Origin: DATGZX01 sp035296965
Lineage (GTDB): Bacteria > Planctomycetota > Planctomycetia > Gemmatales > Gemmataceae
Length of the DNA stretch: 50,712 bases
Assembly: GCA_035296965.1 (NCBI GenBank)
Contig: DATGZX010000037.1
Coordinates: 1-50,712 of the forward strand
Direction: 5' to 3'
In this document: one piece after another, positions 7,984 through 16,831 of the stretch
Layout of the letters: every line of letters starts with the position of its first letter
Numbering within the stretch: position 1 is the stretch's first letter
Notes under the pieces: generated by a model
Database searches by the model: none
Seen by the model: the letters and a program-made list of their open reading frames with translations, nothing else
Told to the model about the DNA's origin: nothing
Position numbers and translations under genes: made by a program

Positions 7984-10900
7984 GGCCCTGCTCAAGGCCC
8001 ACGACGAGCCTGGCAGCTTCCTGGAGAAGTCAGTCGATGGGGGGCTGGCCGAGGAGCAGAGCAGATTTGCTCCGGCCGACAAGGAGAATGCCAGCCTCGG
8101 CTTGCATGAGGCGAGCACTCTTTCGCGCGACGGTGGCGGTTCGCATGACGAGACTGTGCCGCCTTCACCGCCCGAGGGGAAAGGAACTCGCATCGGTCCC
8201 TATAAACTCTTGCAACTGATTGGCGATGGCGGCATGGGGGCTGTTTGGATGGCCGAGCAGCAAGAGCCGGTCCGCCGCATAGTCGCTCTGAAGCTCGTCA
8301 AGGCCGGCATGGACAGCGCTCAGGTCCTGGCCCGCTTCGAGGCCGAGCGGCAGGCTCTGGCCCTCATGGATCACCCTAACATCGCCAAGGTCTTCGACGG
8401 CGGAAAAACCAGCAGCGGCCGACCTTACTTCGTCATGGAGCTGGTTAAGGGCACACCGATCACCAAGTTTTGCGACCAGCATCGCCTCCCGATCCGGCAG
8501 CGGCTGGAATTGTTCGTGTCAGTATGTCAGGCGATCCAACATGCCCACCAGAAGGGTATCATCCACCGGGACATCAAGCCTTCGAATGTGCTCGTCGCAC
8601 CGTATGATAGCCGTCCCGTGGTCAAGGTGATCGATTTCGGTGTCGCCAAGGCGATGGGGCAGCGGCTTACCGAGCGAACAATGTTCACGGAGTTTGGAGC
8701 CGTCGTCGGCACGCTGCAATACATGAGCCCAGAGCAAGCTGAACTGAACAATCAGGACATCGACACGCGCAGCGACATCTATAGCCTGGGTGTGCTTCTG
8801 TACGAATTGCTGACCGGCACCACGCCATTGGACATCAAACGGCTGCAAGGAACAGTTTTCGCAGCGTTGCTCATGGCGATTATCGAGGAGGAAGCACCCA
8901 AGCCGAGCACGCGGTTGACGGATTCGAAGGAGTCGCTGCCTTCAATCTCGGCGCAGCGACAGACGGAGCCTGCCAAGCTCTCGAAACTGATGCGCGGCGA
9001 GCTGGATTGCATCGCCCTGAAGGCCTTGGCGAAGGACCGGGGTCGGCGCTACGAAACGGCCAACGCGTTCGCTGGCGACATCCAGCATTACTTAGCAGAC
9101 GAGCCGGTGGAGGCGCAACCTCCTTCGGCTCGTTATCGCTTGAGCAAGTTCCTGCGACGGAACAAGGGTCCGGTGCTGGCCGTGGCTTCCGTGGCGGTGG
9201 CGCTGGTAGGGGGCGTGTCGTCTGTGCTAGTAGTGCAGGCCCTGGCCAACCGCGCGCTGGCGGGGAAAAACGACCAGCTGGCCGCCAAGAACACCGAGCT
9301 GGCCGATGAGCAGGCCAAGGTGCAGGCCGAGCAGCACCGGACCGAAGAGGCCTTGCTGGCGGAGGCCAAACGCCGCAAGCAAGCGCGGCAGGCGCTGGAT
9401 GCCATGTCGTCCCAAATCGTGGAGGACTGGCTGGCCCAACAGAGGACAAAAGACCTTTCGGACGCAGAGAAGAAATTTCTGCAAACGGCTCTCGAATACT
9501 ATGAGGAGTTTGCCCGCGATACCGGCGCGGACGAAGCGAGCCGGGCGGGGGTTGCGGCCGCCTATCTGCGCGTGGGCAGGATTCGCACCAAGCTTGGGCA
9601 AATGAGCGATGCCGAAGCGGCTTACCGTCGTAGCGCTGACTTGTATGCCCTGCTCGCCGCCAATTCTCCCACGGTCCCCGAGTACCGACGGGACCTGGCC
9701 GCAAGCCACACCCAGCTGGGCATCGTGATGAGGGCCACGGGCAGGCCGAAGCAAGCCGAAGTCGCCTACCGCGAGAGCCTGGCCATTCTCGAACAACTGG
9801 CGGCAGAATCTTCTCCCGTACCCGACTACCGATCCCAGCTCGCCAAAATCCACCTCAACCTTGGCAACTTGCTCCAGGATAATGGTCAATTCGAGAGCGC
9901 GGAGGCAGCCTATCAAGAGGCATTGAAACGCGCGCGGAAGCTATTGGCCGAATTTCCCGAGGATCCCGCTTACCAGAGAGCATTGGCCCTCGTGCTGACG
10001 AATTCGGGGAATCTGTTTACGAGCGTCGACCGCGATGCCGAGGCAGCGCAGAGTTACGGCGAAGCGCGGAATCTTCTTTTCAGCCTGGTGGCTCGCCTGC
10101 CCGACGATGCGAGCAGTCGGGGGCAACTGGCGGATATTTGCAACAGCCTGGGAAACCTGCATTCGAAGATGCACCAGACGCAAAAGGGGCAAGAAGCCCA
10201 CCACCAGGGACTTGACCAATGGATGACCCTGACACGCGACTTTCCACGGGTGGCCGAATATCGGCTGAAACTGGGTCGTAGCGCCATCAATTATGGGCTC
10301 GTTCTGATCCAGGGCGACCGCCTACAGGACGCCGAGAAGGCCTATCGCCAAGCCGTGGAGGTTCTCGAACCCCTCGTGATGGATATTTCCACAGTGCCCG
10401 AATACCGGTGGGAACTTGCGTTCGGCCTGTACAATTTGGGAACTGCCCTACGAGACATGCATCAACACCTGGAATCGGAGAAAGCATTTCAGAGAGCTCG
10501 TTCGTTCTATGAACAGTTGGTGACCGATTTTCCACAGCGCGCCGAATTTCAGAACGAGCTGGCGGACACATTGCACGGGTTGGCTGAACTGTCCCTAGCG
10601 GAAAGTGATCTCCGGCAGGCCCAATCGCTCCTTGAGTCGACCCTCCAGCATCGCAAGGCCGCAGTTCGGCGGAACCCGCGGCACAAGAATTATCTGGACT
10701 CGTTTCGGACTGATTCTTGGCAACTGGCGGACGTGCACGCTCGCCAGGGCGAGCATGCCCAAGTCGCCCGGACCGTCTCGGAGTGCCTTCAGGTTGGGGC
10801 TGGCCAGGGTCCTGTTTTTTACGCTGCCACGCGCTTGCTGGCACGCTGCGTGACTCTGGTGAAAGAAGACCAGCGATTATCGGACGCTCAACGCAAGGAA

Positions 10901-11092
10901 CTGGCACACTCGTACGCCGACGAAGCTATGGCTGCACTGCGCCAGGCGATCCAGAACGGCTATGAAGAAGTGACCAAACTGAAAGCGGACACCGACCTCG
11001 ATCCGCTACGCAATCGCGACGATTTCAAGAAGCTGCTCCAAGAACTGGAAACGAAGGCGAAACAGAAGGCAAGTGAGCCAGGGCCAAAGTAG
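7964..11092 (+). CDS. Membrane serine/threonine protein kinase with TPR repeats
   Basis: The intact frame encodes 1042 residues from a TTG codon at 7964, but the true start is probably ATG 7858 in another frame. The Hanks-type kinase domain covers residues about 77-385: IGDGGMGAVW glycine loop, Lys110 in VALKLVK, HRDIKPSN with Asp203, DFG with Asp224, GTLQYMSPEQ activation segment and SDIYSLGVLLYELLTG. One membrane helix is at about 402-424 (GPVLAVASVAVALVGG), then a coiled coil rich in Glu/Lys/Ala, then about ten TPR units up to about residue 900. All catalytic residues are present, so the kinase should be active if translated. The TPR part likely lies across the membrane from the kinase domain and could sense a protein ligand. 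Pairing with the upstream ECF factor suggests a phosphorylation-controlled transcription switch. Confidence 0.88.
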   Translation: MNCGKVEALLKAHDEPGSFLEKSVDGGLAEEQSRFAPADKENASLGLHEASTLSRDGGGSHDETVPPSPPEGKGTRIGPYKLLQLIGDGGMGAVWMAEQQEPVRRIVALKLVKAGMDSAQVLARFEAERQALALMDHPNIAKVFDGGKTSSGRPYFVMELVKGTPITKFCDQHRLPIRQRLELFVSVCQAIQHAHQKGIIHRDIKPSNVLVAPYDSRPVVKVIDFGVAKAMGQRLTERTMFTEFGAVVGTLQYMSPEQAELNNQDIDTRSDIYSLGVLLYELLTGTTPLDIKRLQGTVFAALLMAIIEEEAPKPSTRLTDSKESLPSISAQRQTEPAKLSKLMRGELDCIALKALAKDRGRRYETANAFAGDIQHYLADEPVEAQPPSARYRLSKFLRRNKGPVLAVASVAVALVGGVSSVLVVQALANRALAGKNDQLAAKNTELADEQAKVQAEQHRTEEALLAEAKRRKQARQALDAMSSQIVEDWLAQQRTKDLSDAEKKFLQTALEYYEEFARDTGADEASRAGVAAAYLRVGRIRTKLGQMSDAEAAYRRSADLYALLAANSPTVPEYRRDLAASHTQLGIVMRATGRPKQAEVAYRESLAILEQLAAESSPVPDYRSQLAKIHLNLGNLLQDNGQFESAEAAYQEALKRARKLLAEFPEDPAYQRALALVLTNSGNLFTSVDRDAEAAQSYGEARNLLFSLVARLPDDASSRGQLADICNSLGNLHSKMHQTQKGQEAHHQGLDQWMTLTRDFPRVAEYRLKLGRSAINYGLVLIQGDRLQDAEKAYRQAVEVLEPLVMDISTVPEYRWELAFGLYNLGTALRDMHQHLESEKAFQRARSFYEQLVTDFPQRAEFQNELADTLHGLAELSLAESDLRQAQSLLESTLQHRKAAVRRNPRHKNYLDSFRTDSWQLADVHARQGEHAQVARTVSECLQVGAGQGPVFYAATRLLARCVTLVKEDQRLSDAQRKELAHSYADEAMAALRQAIQNGYEEVTKLKADTDLDPLRNRDDFKKLLQELETKAKQKASEPGPK

Positions 11093-11276
11093 CAGGGGTA
11101 GTGCTCTCCGGCGGTAAGGGATCCGTTCATGCAAAGCGGTCTCATGAGTACCTCACGCGTGCCGGAATGCGAGGGAATGATGGCTCCAGTTTTGTTGCTT
11201 TGAGCTCCTTCTGGCAATCTTGCGGGTTTTTCGGCCCGGTCGCCAAATACTCCCGACCGTGGACGCTGGCTTCATT

Positions 11277-12059
11277 TCAAGCTTGCGTGCCGTTGACGTT
11301 CTGGTCGAAGTCAATGATCGAGCCCGTCATCAGCCCGGACCTCTCCGACAGGACAAAGGCGACGAATTCCGCCACCTCCGTCGGCTTGATGAGTCGGCCG
11401 AAAGGCTGCGCGTGCTCGGCCTTTTGCAACCAGTCGTCGCCGGCGCCGTGGAACCTCTTCTGCACGGCGTGTTCGGCGGGGCTATCCATCCATCCCAGGT
11501 TGAGGCCATTAACGCGGATGCGGTGCTCTAGCACGGAGCGAGCCACATTGCGGGTCAGGGTTGCCAGGGCGCCTTTGGAAGTGGAGTAGGGCGAAAGGAA
11601 GGGCTGGCCTCCGTGGCTGGACATGCTGATGATGTTGAGGATCGACCCGGCGATTCCTCGGTCGATCATGATTTGAATCGCTCGCTGCATGAGGAAGAAC
11701 GGCGCGCGCGCGTTTACCGCCATGATGCGGTCAAAAAGCTCAGGCGTCGTGTCGAGGATCGTGCCGCGCTCGGAAGTTGCGGCGCTGTTGACCAGAAAGT
11801 CGATGCGGTCAAAAGCACGCCGCGCCGCCTCGACCACCCGGCGACAGTCTTCGACGACGGCGAGGTCGGCCTGCACGAATTCGGTCCGGCAGCCGCGCGC
11901 GCCGAACTCGCGGGCCAAGCGTTCGCCGTTGGCGCTGGTGCGTCCGCAGATCACCAGCCCCTGAATCAGCCCGTCGTCCACCAGCCGCCTGGCGATGGCC
12001 TCTCCGAGTCCCTGCGTGCTGCCGGTCACGATCGCGACTTTCTTGGCGCCGTCTGCCAT
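11277..12059 (-). CDS. SDR-family NAD(P)-dependent oxidoreductase
   Basis: A 260-residue classical short-chain dehydrogenase/reductase. The nucleotide-binding motif TGSTQGLG is at residues 12-19, NSAA at 91-94, Asn116, the catalytic serine in ISMSSHGG (147/148) and YSTSK with Tyr158 and Lys162. Members oxidise or reduce a hydroxyl/keto group, frequently in sugar or sugar-acid pathways. It is the last gene of a minus-strand set after an MFS transporter and an enolase-superfamily dehydratase, separated from the latter by a long inverted repeat. That context suggests a sugar-acid or 2-keto-3-deoxy-sugar-acid dehydrogenase; the substrate itself cannot be read from the sequence. Confidence 0.9.
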   Translation of the reverse strand: MADGAKKVAIVTGSTQGLGEAIARRLVDDGLIQGLVICGRTSANGERLAREFGARGCRTEFVQADLAVVEDCRRVVEAARRAFDRIDFLVNSAATSERGTILDTTPELFDRIMAVNARAPFFLMQRAIQIMIDRGIAGSILNIISMSSHGGQPFLSPYSTSKGALATLTRNVARSVLEHRIRVNGLNLGWMDSPAEHAVQKRFHGAGDDWLQKAEHAQPFGRLIKPTEVAEFVAFVLSERSGLMTGSIIDFDQNVNGTQA

Positions 12060-12097
12060 CGTTTGGGTGCTCCCCTTAATGTTACAAGCCTGCTTTC

Positions 12098-12211
12098 TCC
12101 CCTCGCCCGTGTACTCACGGGAGAGGGGTTGGGGGTGAGGGTTTTGGACTCCTGAAGCTTCACTGAACCCTTCACCCCAAGCCCCTCTCCCGTGAGTACA
12201 CGGGCGAGGGG
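12098..12211. repeat. Long inverted repeat (REP/MITE-like)
   Basis: Two ~43-nt arms, 12099-12141 and 12168-12211, are near-perfect reverse complements separated by 26 nt. Each arm holds a smaller hairpin (CCCGTG, loop TACT, CACGGG). Transcribed, the whole would fold into a long stem between the dehydratase and SDR genes, and could attenuate or terminate readthrough. It could also be a miniature mobile repeat; similar CCCTCGCCCGTGTACTCACGGG-type sequences are common as dispersed repeats in planctomycetes (from memory). Confidence 0.85.
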
Positions 12212-12230
12212 CTTATCATAAACCAGCCTT

Positions 12231-13418
12231 TTAGGCCGCGGAAACACGGCGCTTTACATCAGAACGCGCCAGCACCTCCGGCCGGAGCTGAACGCCCAGC
12301 CCGCGGCCCAGCTCGCAGACCGCCTTGCCCTCGCGGACAGGAAACGACCGTGTCAGCAGCTCAAGGTAATACCCTTCGACGAAGCCACGCACGATTTCCA
12401 TTACCATCGCGTTCGGGACGGCAGCACACAGGTGTAGCGCCGCAAAGACATTGACCGGCCCGGTGCAATCGTGCGGGGCGATGCCGAGATGGTAGGTGTC
12501 TGCCAGTGTGGCGATTTTCACGGCTTCTGTAAGTCCGCCCGTCCAGACAATGTCCAGCATGACGACGTGGGCGGCCCCGCGTTCCAGGACGTCACGATAA
12601 GCAAACTTCGTGAACAGCCGCTCGCTCACGGCTTGAGGCACGCGCGTCTCTCGGACGAGGCGGGCCAGGTCGTCCACACTGTCCGGCTGAATGATGTCCT
12701 CCACCCAGAGAACATCATACGGCTCCAGGGAGCGCAGGATGCGCAGGGCACAATTCAAGTCCCAACGGGAATGGCCTTCCACGGCAATGTGCATCTGGTC
12801 CCCCACGGCCTTACGGATCTCTTGAACCACCCACAAGCCCTTCTGGAGGTCTTGCGCAGAGAGGTAGTGCCCCGGCGGCCCCATCGCCGACCAGCCCGCC
12901 GGACCAGGATCCCGGTCGGTGCGCATCTGGGGGGCGAAGCGGTCCCAAGGCCAGACTTTCATTTGCCCGAACCCCTGGGCCAACAACGATTCGGCCAACT
13001 CGCCGGGACGTTGCAGGAACGCATCCTGGTCTGTGTATTTCGGCGTGTTCACACAGGTGTTGTAAATCGGGATCGAATCGCGGCACTGTCCGCCCATCAG
13101 GTTGTAAAGGGGTTCGCCGAGGTGTTGTCCCAGCAGATCCCAGAGGGCGATGTCCAGGGCCGACCAGGCCCGCATCTCCGCACCGGCGTAGCCGAAAAAG
13201 TTGGCATAGGCAAAGAAATTCTGCCAATGACGCTCACGGTCAAACACGGACTGACCGAGCAGCAGCGGCGCCGCGTAGTCATGGATCACGGCCTCCACCG
13301 CACCGGGAACATGGTAGCTCTCGCCGAGGCCGACCAACCCGTCTTTGGCATGAAGCTGCACCCAGATGGTGTTGGGGTGCTCGGGCAGCCGGATCGTTTC
13401 AATCTTCGTGATTTTCAT
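12231..13418 (-). CDS. Enolase-superfamily (mandelate racemase/sugar-acid dehydratase) enzyme
   Basis: A 395-residue protein of the mandelate racemase/muconate-lactonizing enzyme group. The capping domain (about 1-125) includes SALDIALWDLLGQHLGEPLY. The barrel supplies Lys154 (QMKVWPW), the metal ligands Glu214 (VEGHSRW), Glu240 (WVEDI) and Glu266 (SERL), and His316 (APHDCTGP) as likely general acid/base; His216 two residues after the first ligand is typical of the galactonate/mannonate dehydratase branch. ATG 13418 is chosen because GAGG lies five bases upstream; an in-frame ATG at 13451 would add 11 residues. It is 36 bp downstream of the transporter gene, so both probably share a transcript. 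Likely role: dehydration of an aldonic or uronic acid to the 2-keto-3-deoxy form. Confidence 0.88.
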   Translation of the reverse strand: MKITKIETIRLPEHPNTIWVQLHAKDGLVGLGESYHVPGAVEAVIHDYAAPLLLGQSVFDRERHWQNFFAYANFFGYAGAEMRAWSALDIALWDLLGQHLGEPLYNLMGGQCRDSIPIYNTCVNTPKYTDQDAFLQRPGELAESLLAQGFGQMKVWPWDRFAPQMRTDRDPGPAGWSAMGPPGHYLSAQDLQKGLWVVQEIRKAVGDQMHIAVEGHSRWDLNCALRILRSLEPYDVLWVEDIIQPDSVDDLARLVRETRVPQAVSERLFTKFAYRDVLERGAAHVVMLDIVWTGGLTEAVKIATLADTYHLGIAPHDCTGPVNVFAALHLCAAVPNAMVMEIVRGFVEGYYLELLTRSFPVREGKAVCELGRGLGVQLRPEVLARSDVKRRVSAA

Positions 13419-13454
13419 CTGTACCTCGACAATGGTACTATCCGCCAGCACGGC

Positions 13455-14846
13455 TCAACGGACGGCAGCGCCCCCCTCCGGAACCGCCACGGCGTCGGTT
13501 AGGGAGCCAACGTCTAAGGCGGGGATTGCGCTGGCGGCCTTGTCTGCCAAGGGTTTGCTCACCCTGACGCAGAGCCAGCACAGGGCTGCCAAGCAATAGG
13601 TGCCCGCGTAAACGGTGAAGACAATGTCGTCGTGTCCCCGCTTGAAGAGGGAGCCGGCCAAGACCGCCCCGCCCGCCCCGGCCAGGGAGCCTACCATGTT
13701 CATGGCGCCGCTGATTGTGCCGGTGTGGCGCTCGCCGACGTCCGCGCAGGCCGCCCACGCGGGTCCAATGTTGAGGTCGTTCAAGAAAAAAGCCGTGCTG
13801 AGCAAAAGTCCCAGGAGCCACACGCCCTCTACCTGGGGGATGAGGAGCGTGGCCACCCCGGCCAAAGCCAGCCCGACAACTCCGTTGAAGCGCCGGCCCC
13901 ACGTGCGGCTTCCCGTGCGCCGGATGATCCAGTCCGAAAGCAAGCCGCCGACGCCACACGAGACAATGCCCGCAGCCAAGGGGAGCGCAGACAGCCAGGC
14001 GAATTCCAGGCCTTTCAGGCCGCGGTGGTCCCGTAAGTACAGGGGCAGCATGCTAGTGAAGAAATTCCCGCCAAAACCCACGAAGCCGTACATCAAGCAC
14101 AGACCCCAAACGTCTCTGGACTTCAGGAACCGAGACCAAGGGAAACGTTCACGAGGGCAAGACTCGTCGACCCGGCCCCACGCGATCAGTTGCTGCTCGC
14201 CCTGGTTCACGGCTCCGGGCATCTCTGACGGCCGATTCCGAAACCAGGGCCAGAAAGTGACGGCCCAAAGGACGCCCAGACCTGCCATGACCCAAAATGG
14301 CGTGGGCCAGGTGCCGAAGACCGCCAGCATCCATGTGAACAGGAACGGCACGATCGCGCCGCCGAGCCGGCTGAATGTCCAGATTGCACCTTGGGCCGTG
14401 CCGCGTTCCTGGACCGGCATCCAGTCCGCCATGACGCGCGCCAGGCTTGGGAACTCGGCCGCCTGGCAAATCCCGAAAAGGAAGCGCAATATCAACAAGA
14501 ACACGAACGGCGCCGCCGCACCGACGGGGAATGCGACGCCCAGGGCCGTGGCGCCGGAGAGCAACGACCAGGCTACGACGATGACGGTGAGCAGGTTGCG
14601 GCCGCCGAAGCGGTCCCCAAGCAACCCTCCTGGAATCTGAAAGAGGGCGTAGGCCACCAGGAAGGCAGACGCAAGATAGCCCATCTGTTCGTCGCTGAGG
14701 CCAAGATCGGCTTTGATCTCCGAGGCCGCAACGCTAAAACCCAAGCGGTTGACGTAAGTGAGCAGGGCTAGACAGCAGGCTGCGGCCAGCACCCAGTAGC
14801 GCACGCGCGTCGGGCGATCGTTCGAGCACGTTGTGGCGAGAGCCAT
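13455..14846 (-). CDS. MFS transporter, probably sugar-acid/proton symporter
   Basis: A 463-residue major facilitator protein with about twelve membrane helices. Visible signatures include LTYVNRLGFSVAASEIKADL at the first helix, PGGLLGDRFGGRN in the loop between helices 2 and 3, and a repeat of that pattern in the second half (GGLLSDWIIRRTGSR). The opening 'YVNR....A...I..DLGLS..QMGYL.SAF...YALFQIPGG' is characteristic of the anion:cation symporter (ACS) family that takes up hexuronates, glucarate/galactarate or similar organic anions. It is the first gene of the set leading to the dehydratase and SDR, which fits import of a sugar acid followed by dehydration and oxidation. The ATG at 14846 follows GAAGG. 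Confidence 0.9.
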   Translation of the reverse strand: MALATTCSNDRPTRVRYWVLAAACCLALLTYVNRLGFSVAASEIKADLGLSDEQMGYLASAFLVAYALFQIPGGLLGDRFGGRNLLTVIVVAWSLLSGATALGVAFPVGAAAPFVFLLILRFLFGICQAAEFPSLARVMADWMPVQERGTAQGAIWTFSRLGGAIVPFLFTWMLAVFGTWPTPFWVMAGLGVLWAVTFWPWFRNRPSEMPGAVNQGEQQLIAWGRVDESCPRERFPWSRFLKSRDVWGLCLMYGFVGFGGNFFTSMLPLYLRDHRGLKGLEFAWLSALPLAAGIVSCGVGGLLSDWIIRRTGSRTWGRRFNGVVGLALAGVATLLIPQVEGVWLLGLLLSTAFFLNDLNIGPAWAACADVGERHTGTISGAMNMVGSLAGAGGAVLAGSLFKRGHDDIVFTVYAGTYCLAALCWLCVRVSKPLADKAASAIPALDVGSLTDAVAVPEGGAAVR

Positions 14847-14895
14847 ACCTTCACCGTATGCCGATCAAGCCAGTTGCCGCGCTGTTTTCGCTGCG

Positions 14896-16353
14896 TTATG
14901 CCAGAATGTCTGCCAACGGTTGGCCGCCCTGGGCAATCGAGATAGGCCGCTGTCCATGGTCGTAGACGACCATCTCCGGATTGATGCCCAGGCAGTGATA
15001 AATGGTGGCGCAAATATCGCGGATGCGGGCCGGCTTGTCCTTGACATAGGCCCCATGGGAATCCGAGGCGCCATAGATGCTACCGCCGCGGATGCCGGCG
15101 CCGGCGAGCACCACCGAGTAGCAAAAGGTCCAGTGGTCGCGGCCGCCGTTGGCATTGATCCTCGGCGTTCGACCCATTTCACCCATCATCACGACGAGCG
15201 TTTCGTCCAGCAACCCGCGAGCTTCAAGGTCTTCCATCAACGCGGAGTACACTTGATCAAGGTGGGGCAAGTGGTTGTCCCGAAGGATCGGAAAGTTGCG
15301 CTCGTGCGTATCCCAGACCTGGTTGCTGGGCGGAAACTCAAATCGTTCACGGAAGTTGTCCCAGCTCACGTTGACGAAGCGAGCGCCTCGTTCGACCAGG
15401 CGACGCGCGAGCAGCGTGCTGCTGCCGAACAACGAATTCCCGTAGCGCTCGCGAATACGTTGTGGCTCTCGGCTCAAATCAAACGCCTCGCGGACCGGTG
15501 CCGACGTGATGAGGTCGAACGCCAGCCGGCGCGTGCCCGTGAAGCCGCTTAGTGCCCGCTGCCCTTCCGCGTGCTGCATGCTGTCGTCGAGCTGCTGCAG
15601 CATGTTTCGTCGCGAGGAGAGACGGTCGAGGGTCATATCGACCGGCAAATCGACTCCCTTGAAGAGCGGTTGGCCGCGAACCACTTGCATGTCGTCCGAT
15701 TTCTTCATCGGACGATCAACGTACGCGGTGCATTCCGTACACAACGGGTCGTAGCGCTGGCCCAGGAAGCCGCCTTGCGGACCGGCCTTCTGCCTGACTT
15801 CTCCCCAGCCAAGCGGACACGGCAAGAAGATGTAGCTGGTCGGCAACACTCCCGGCCTCTTGTTCAGGATCCCCTGCTCTTCGCAGTACGAGCATACCGA
15901 GCCCATGCTGGGCGGATCGGTTGGCCGGAGAGTTTCATCGCGAACGTCGTCGAAGCCCGTGTACATGGGCAGGTTACTGTGACAAATTCCATTGTGATAA
16001 GTAGAGCGCACGATCGCGGCCTTGTGCATCCAGCGCGCCATCTTCGGCAGGTGCTCGCAGATGGCGACTCCCGGCGCGCTGGTAGCGATCGGCCTAAATT
16101 CCGAGCGAATGCCGACGGGCGCGTCGGGCTTCAGATCAAACATGTCTTGCGTGGCGGGTCCTCCCTGCAGATAGAGTAGAATAATACTTTTGGCCCTAGC
16201 ATCTCGGACGCGAGCGCGTCCGCTCTGCTCCAAGGCCATGAGGCTCGGCAGATTGAAGAAGCCGCCCAGCAGAGAAAGGGCCCCCACCTTCAGGGTTTCC
16301 CGACGCGTCAGCCCGTCGCAAGAGAGTCGAGGGCTTCCCAGCAAGGTGATCAT
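14896..16353 (-). CDS. DUF1501 secreted protein (Tat signal)
   Basis: A 485-residue protein of the DUF1501 family, a sulfatase/alkaline-phosphatase-like fold multiplied in planctomycetes. The N-terminus has a twin-arginine pattern (TRRETLKVGALSLLGG), indicating Tat export. Conserved parts: IILLYLQGGPATQDMFDLKP, GICHSN, ERGARFVNVSWDNF, ETLVVMMGEMGRTPRIN and GRDHW. The start ATG at 16353 has GGAGAT six bases upstream. DUF1501 proteins usually come with a DUF1549/DUF1553 partner; here none is adjacent, so this copy is an orphan. A broken GntR regulator lies upstream in the same direction. Biochemical function is unknown. Confidence 0.9.
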   Translation of the reverse strand: MITLLGSPRLSCDGLTRRETLKVGALSLLGGFFNLPSLMALEQSGRARVRDARAKSIILLYLQGGPATQDMFDLKPDAPVGIRSEFRPIATSAPGVAICEHLPKMARWMHKAAIVRSTYHNGICHSNLPMYTGFDDVRDETLRPTDPPSMGSVCSYCEEQGILNKRPGVLPTSYIFLPCPLGWGEVRQKAGPQGGFLGQRYDPLCTECTAYVDRPMKKSDDMQVVRGQPLFKGVDLPVDMTLDRLSSRRNMLQQLDDSMQHAEGQRALSGFTGTRRLAFDLITSAPVREAFDLSREPQRIRERYGNSLFGSSTLLARRLVERGARFVNVSWDNFRERFEFPPSNQVWDTHERNFPILRDNHLPHLDQVYSALMEDLEARGLLDETLVVMMGEMGRTPRINANGGRDHWTFCYSVVLAGAGIRGGSIYGASDSHGAYVKDKPARIRDICATIYHCLGINPEMVVYDHGQRPISIAQGGQPLADILA

Positions 16354-16459
16354 GGTTTTATCTCCGAACGACGTTAAGTCGCTTGGCTAGGCGGTCTCTC
16401 CTCGGGTGCATTCACCCGGCCGGTCCTTCTCGGCGAGTCCATGAGCGTAGCTGGTCCTC

Positions 16460-16831
16460 TAGGTGGCCCCGATGTCGTCTGCCAAGTTGCCACGGTGGGC
16501 CGCGTTGCGTTCCGCAATCGCCAGTCGCAGTGGAGGCGCTTCCAGTTGAACACGCAAGCTGCAGATTCCTTCAACATTTTCCCGGGAGAGGCAGGTCACC
16601 GTCGTCCTCCCCTTGACGTCCGGCTGACGAGCCCTTCTTGCTCCATCACGGCGTGGGTCTCGCGGTCGGCGCCCGACTACCCTTGAGGCAATAGGCACGT
16701 TTTCCTTCCGCAGGACGCTGGCGTGGCTCGAACAGCCCGCCTAAGATGGCTTCGCGCAAAGTTTCTGTGATGCCGTCGGCAAGAGTTTGGCACGCAGGCA
16801 GCTTCAGGTTGAAAACTGCACCTTCCGACAT
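16460..16831 (-). pseudogene. GntR/FadR-family transcription regulator remnant
   Basis: Three minus-strand frames read in order as one decayed GntR-type regulator. From 16831: LADGITETLREAILGGLFEP, then SRAPT, the winged-helix start of the family ('...LREAIL.G.F.PGQRL.E..LA...GVSRAPTREAL'). From about 16675, in a second frame: THAVMEQEGLVSRTSRGG, the wing. From about 16612, in a third frame: TTVTCLSRENVEGICSLRVQ and LEAPPLRLAI, the linker and first helices of an FCD-type effector domain. At least two frameshifts separate these parts, a segment of the recognition helix is lost, and the C-terminal domain is missing. It may once have controlled a neighbouring catabolic gene. Confidence 0.75.

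Noticed and set aside
12471..13502. Long plus-strand open frame opposite the enolase-superfamily gene
   Set aside because: His/Pro/Arg-rich composition without motifs, antisense to a gene whose metal ligands are all present.
13615..14640. Plus-strand open frame opposite the MFS gene
   Set aside because: Lys/Pro/Ser-rich antisense shadow of a transporter; no signal or family.
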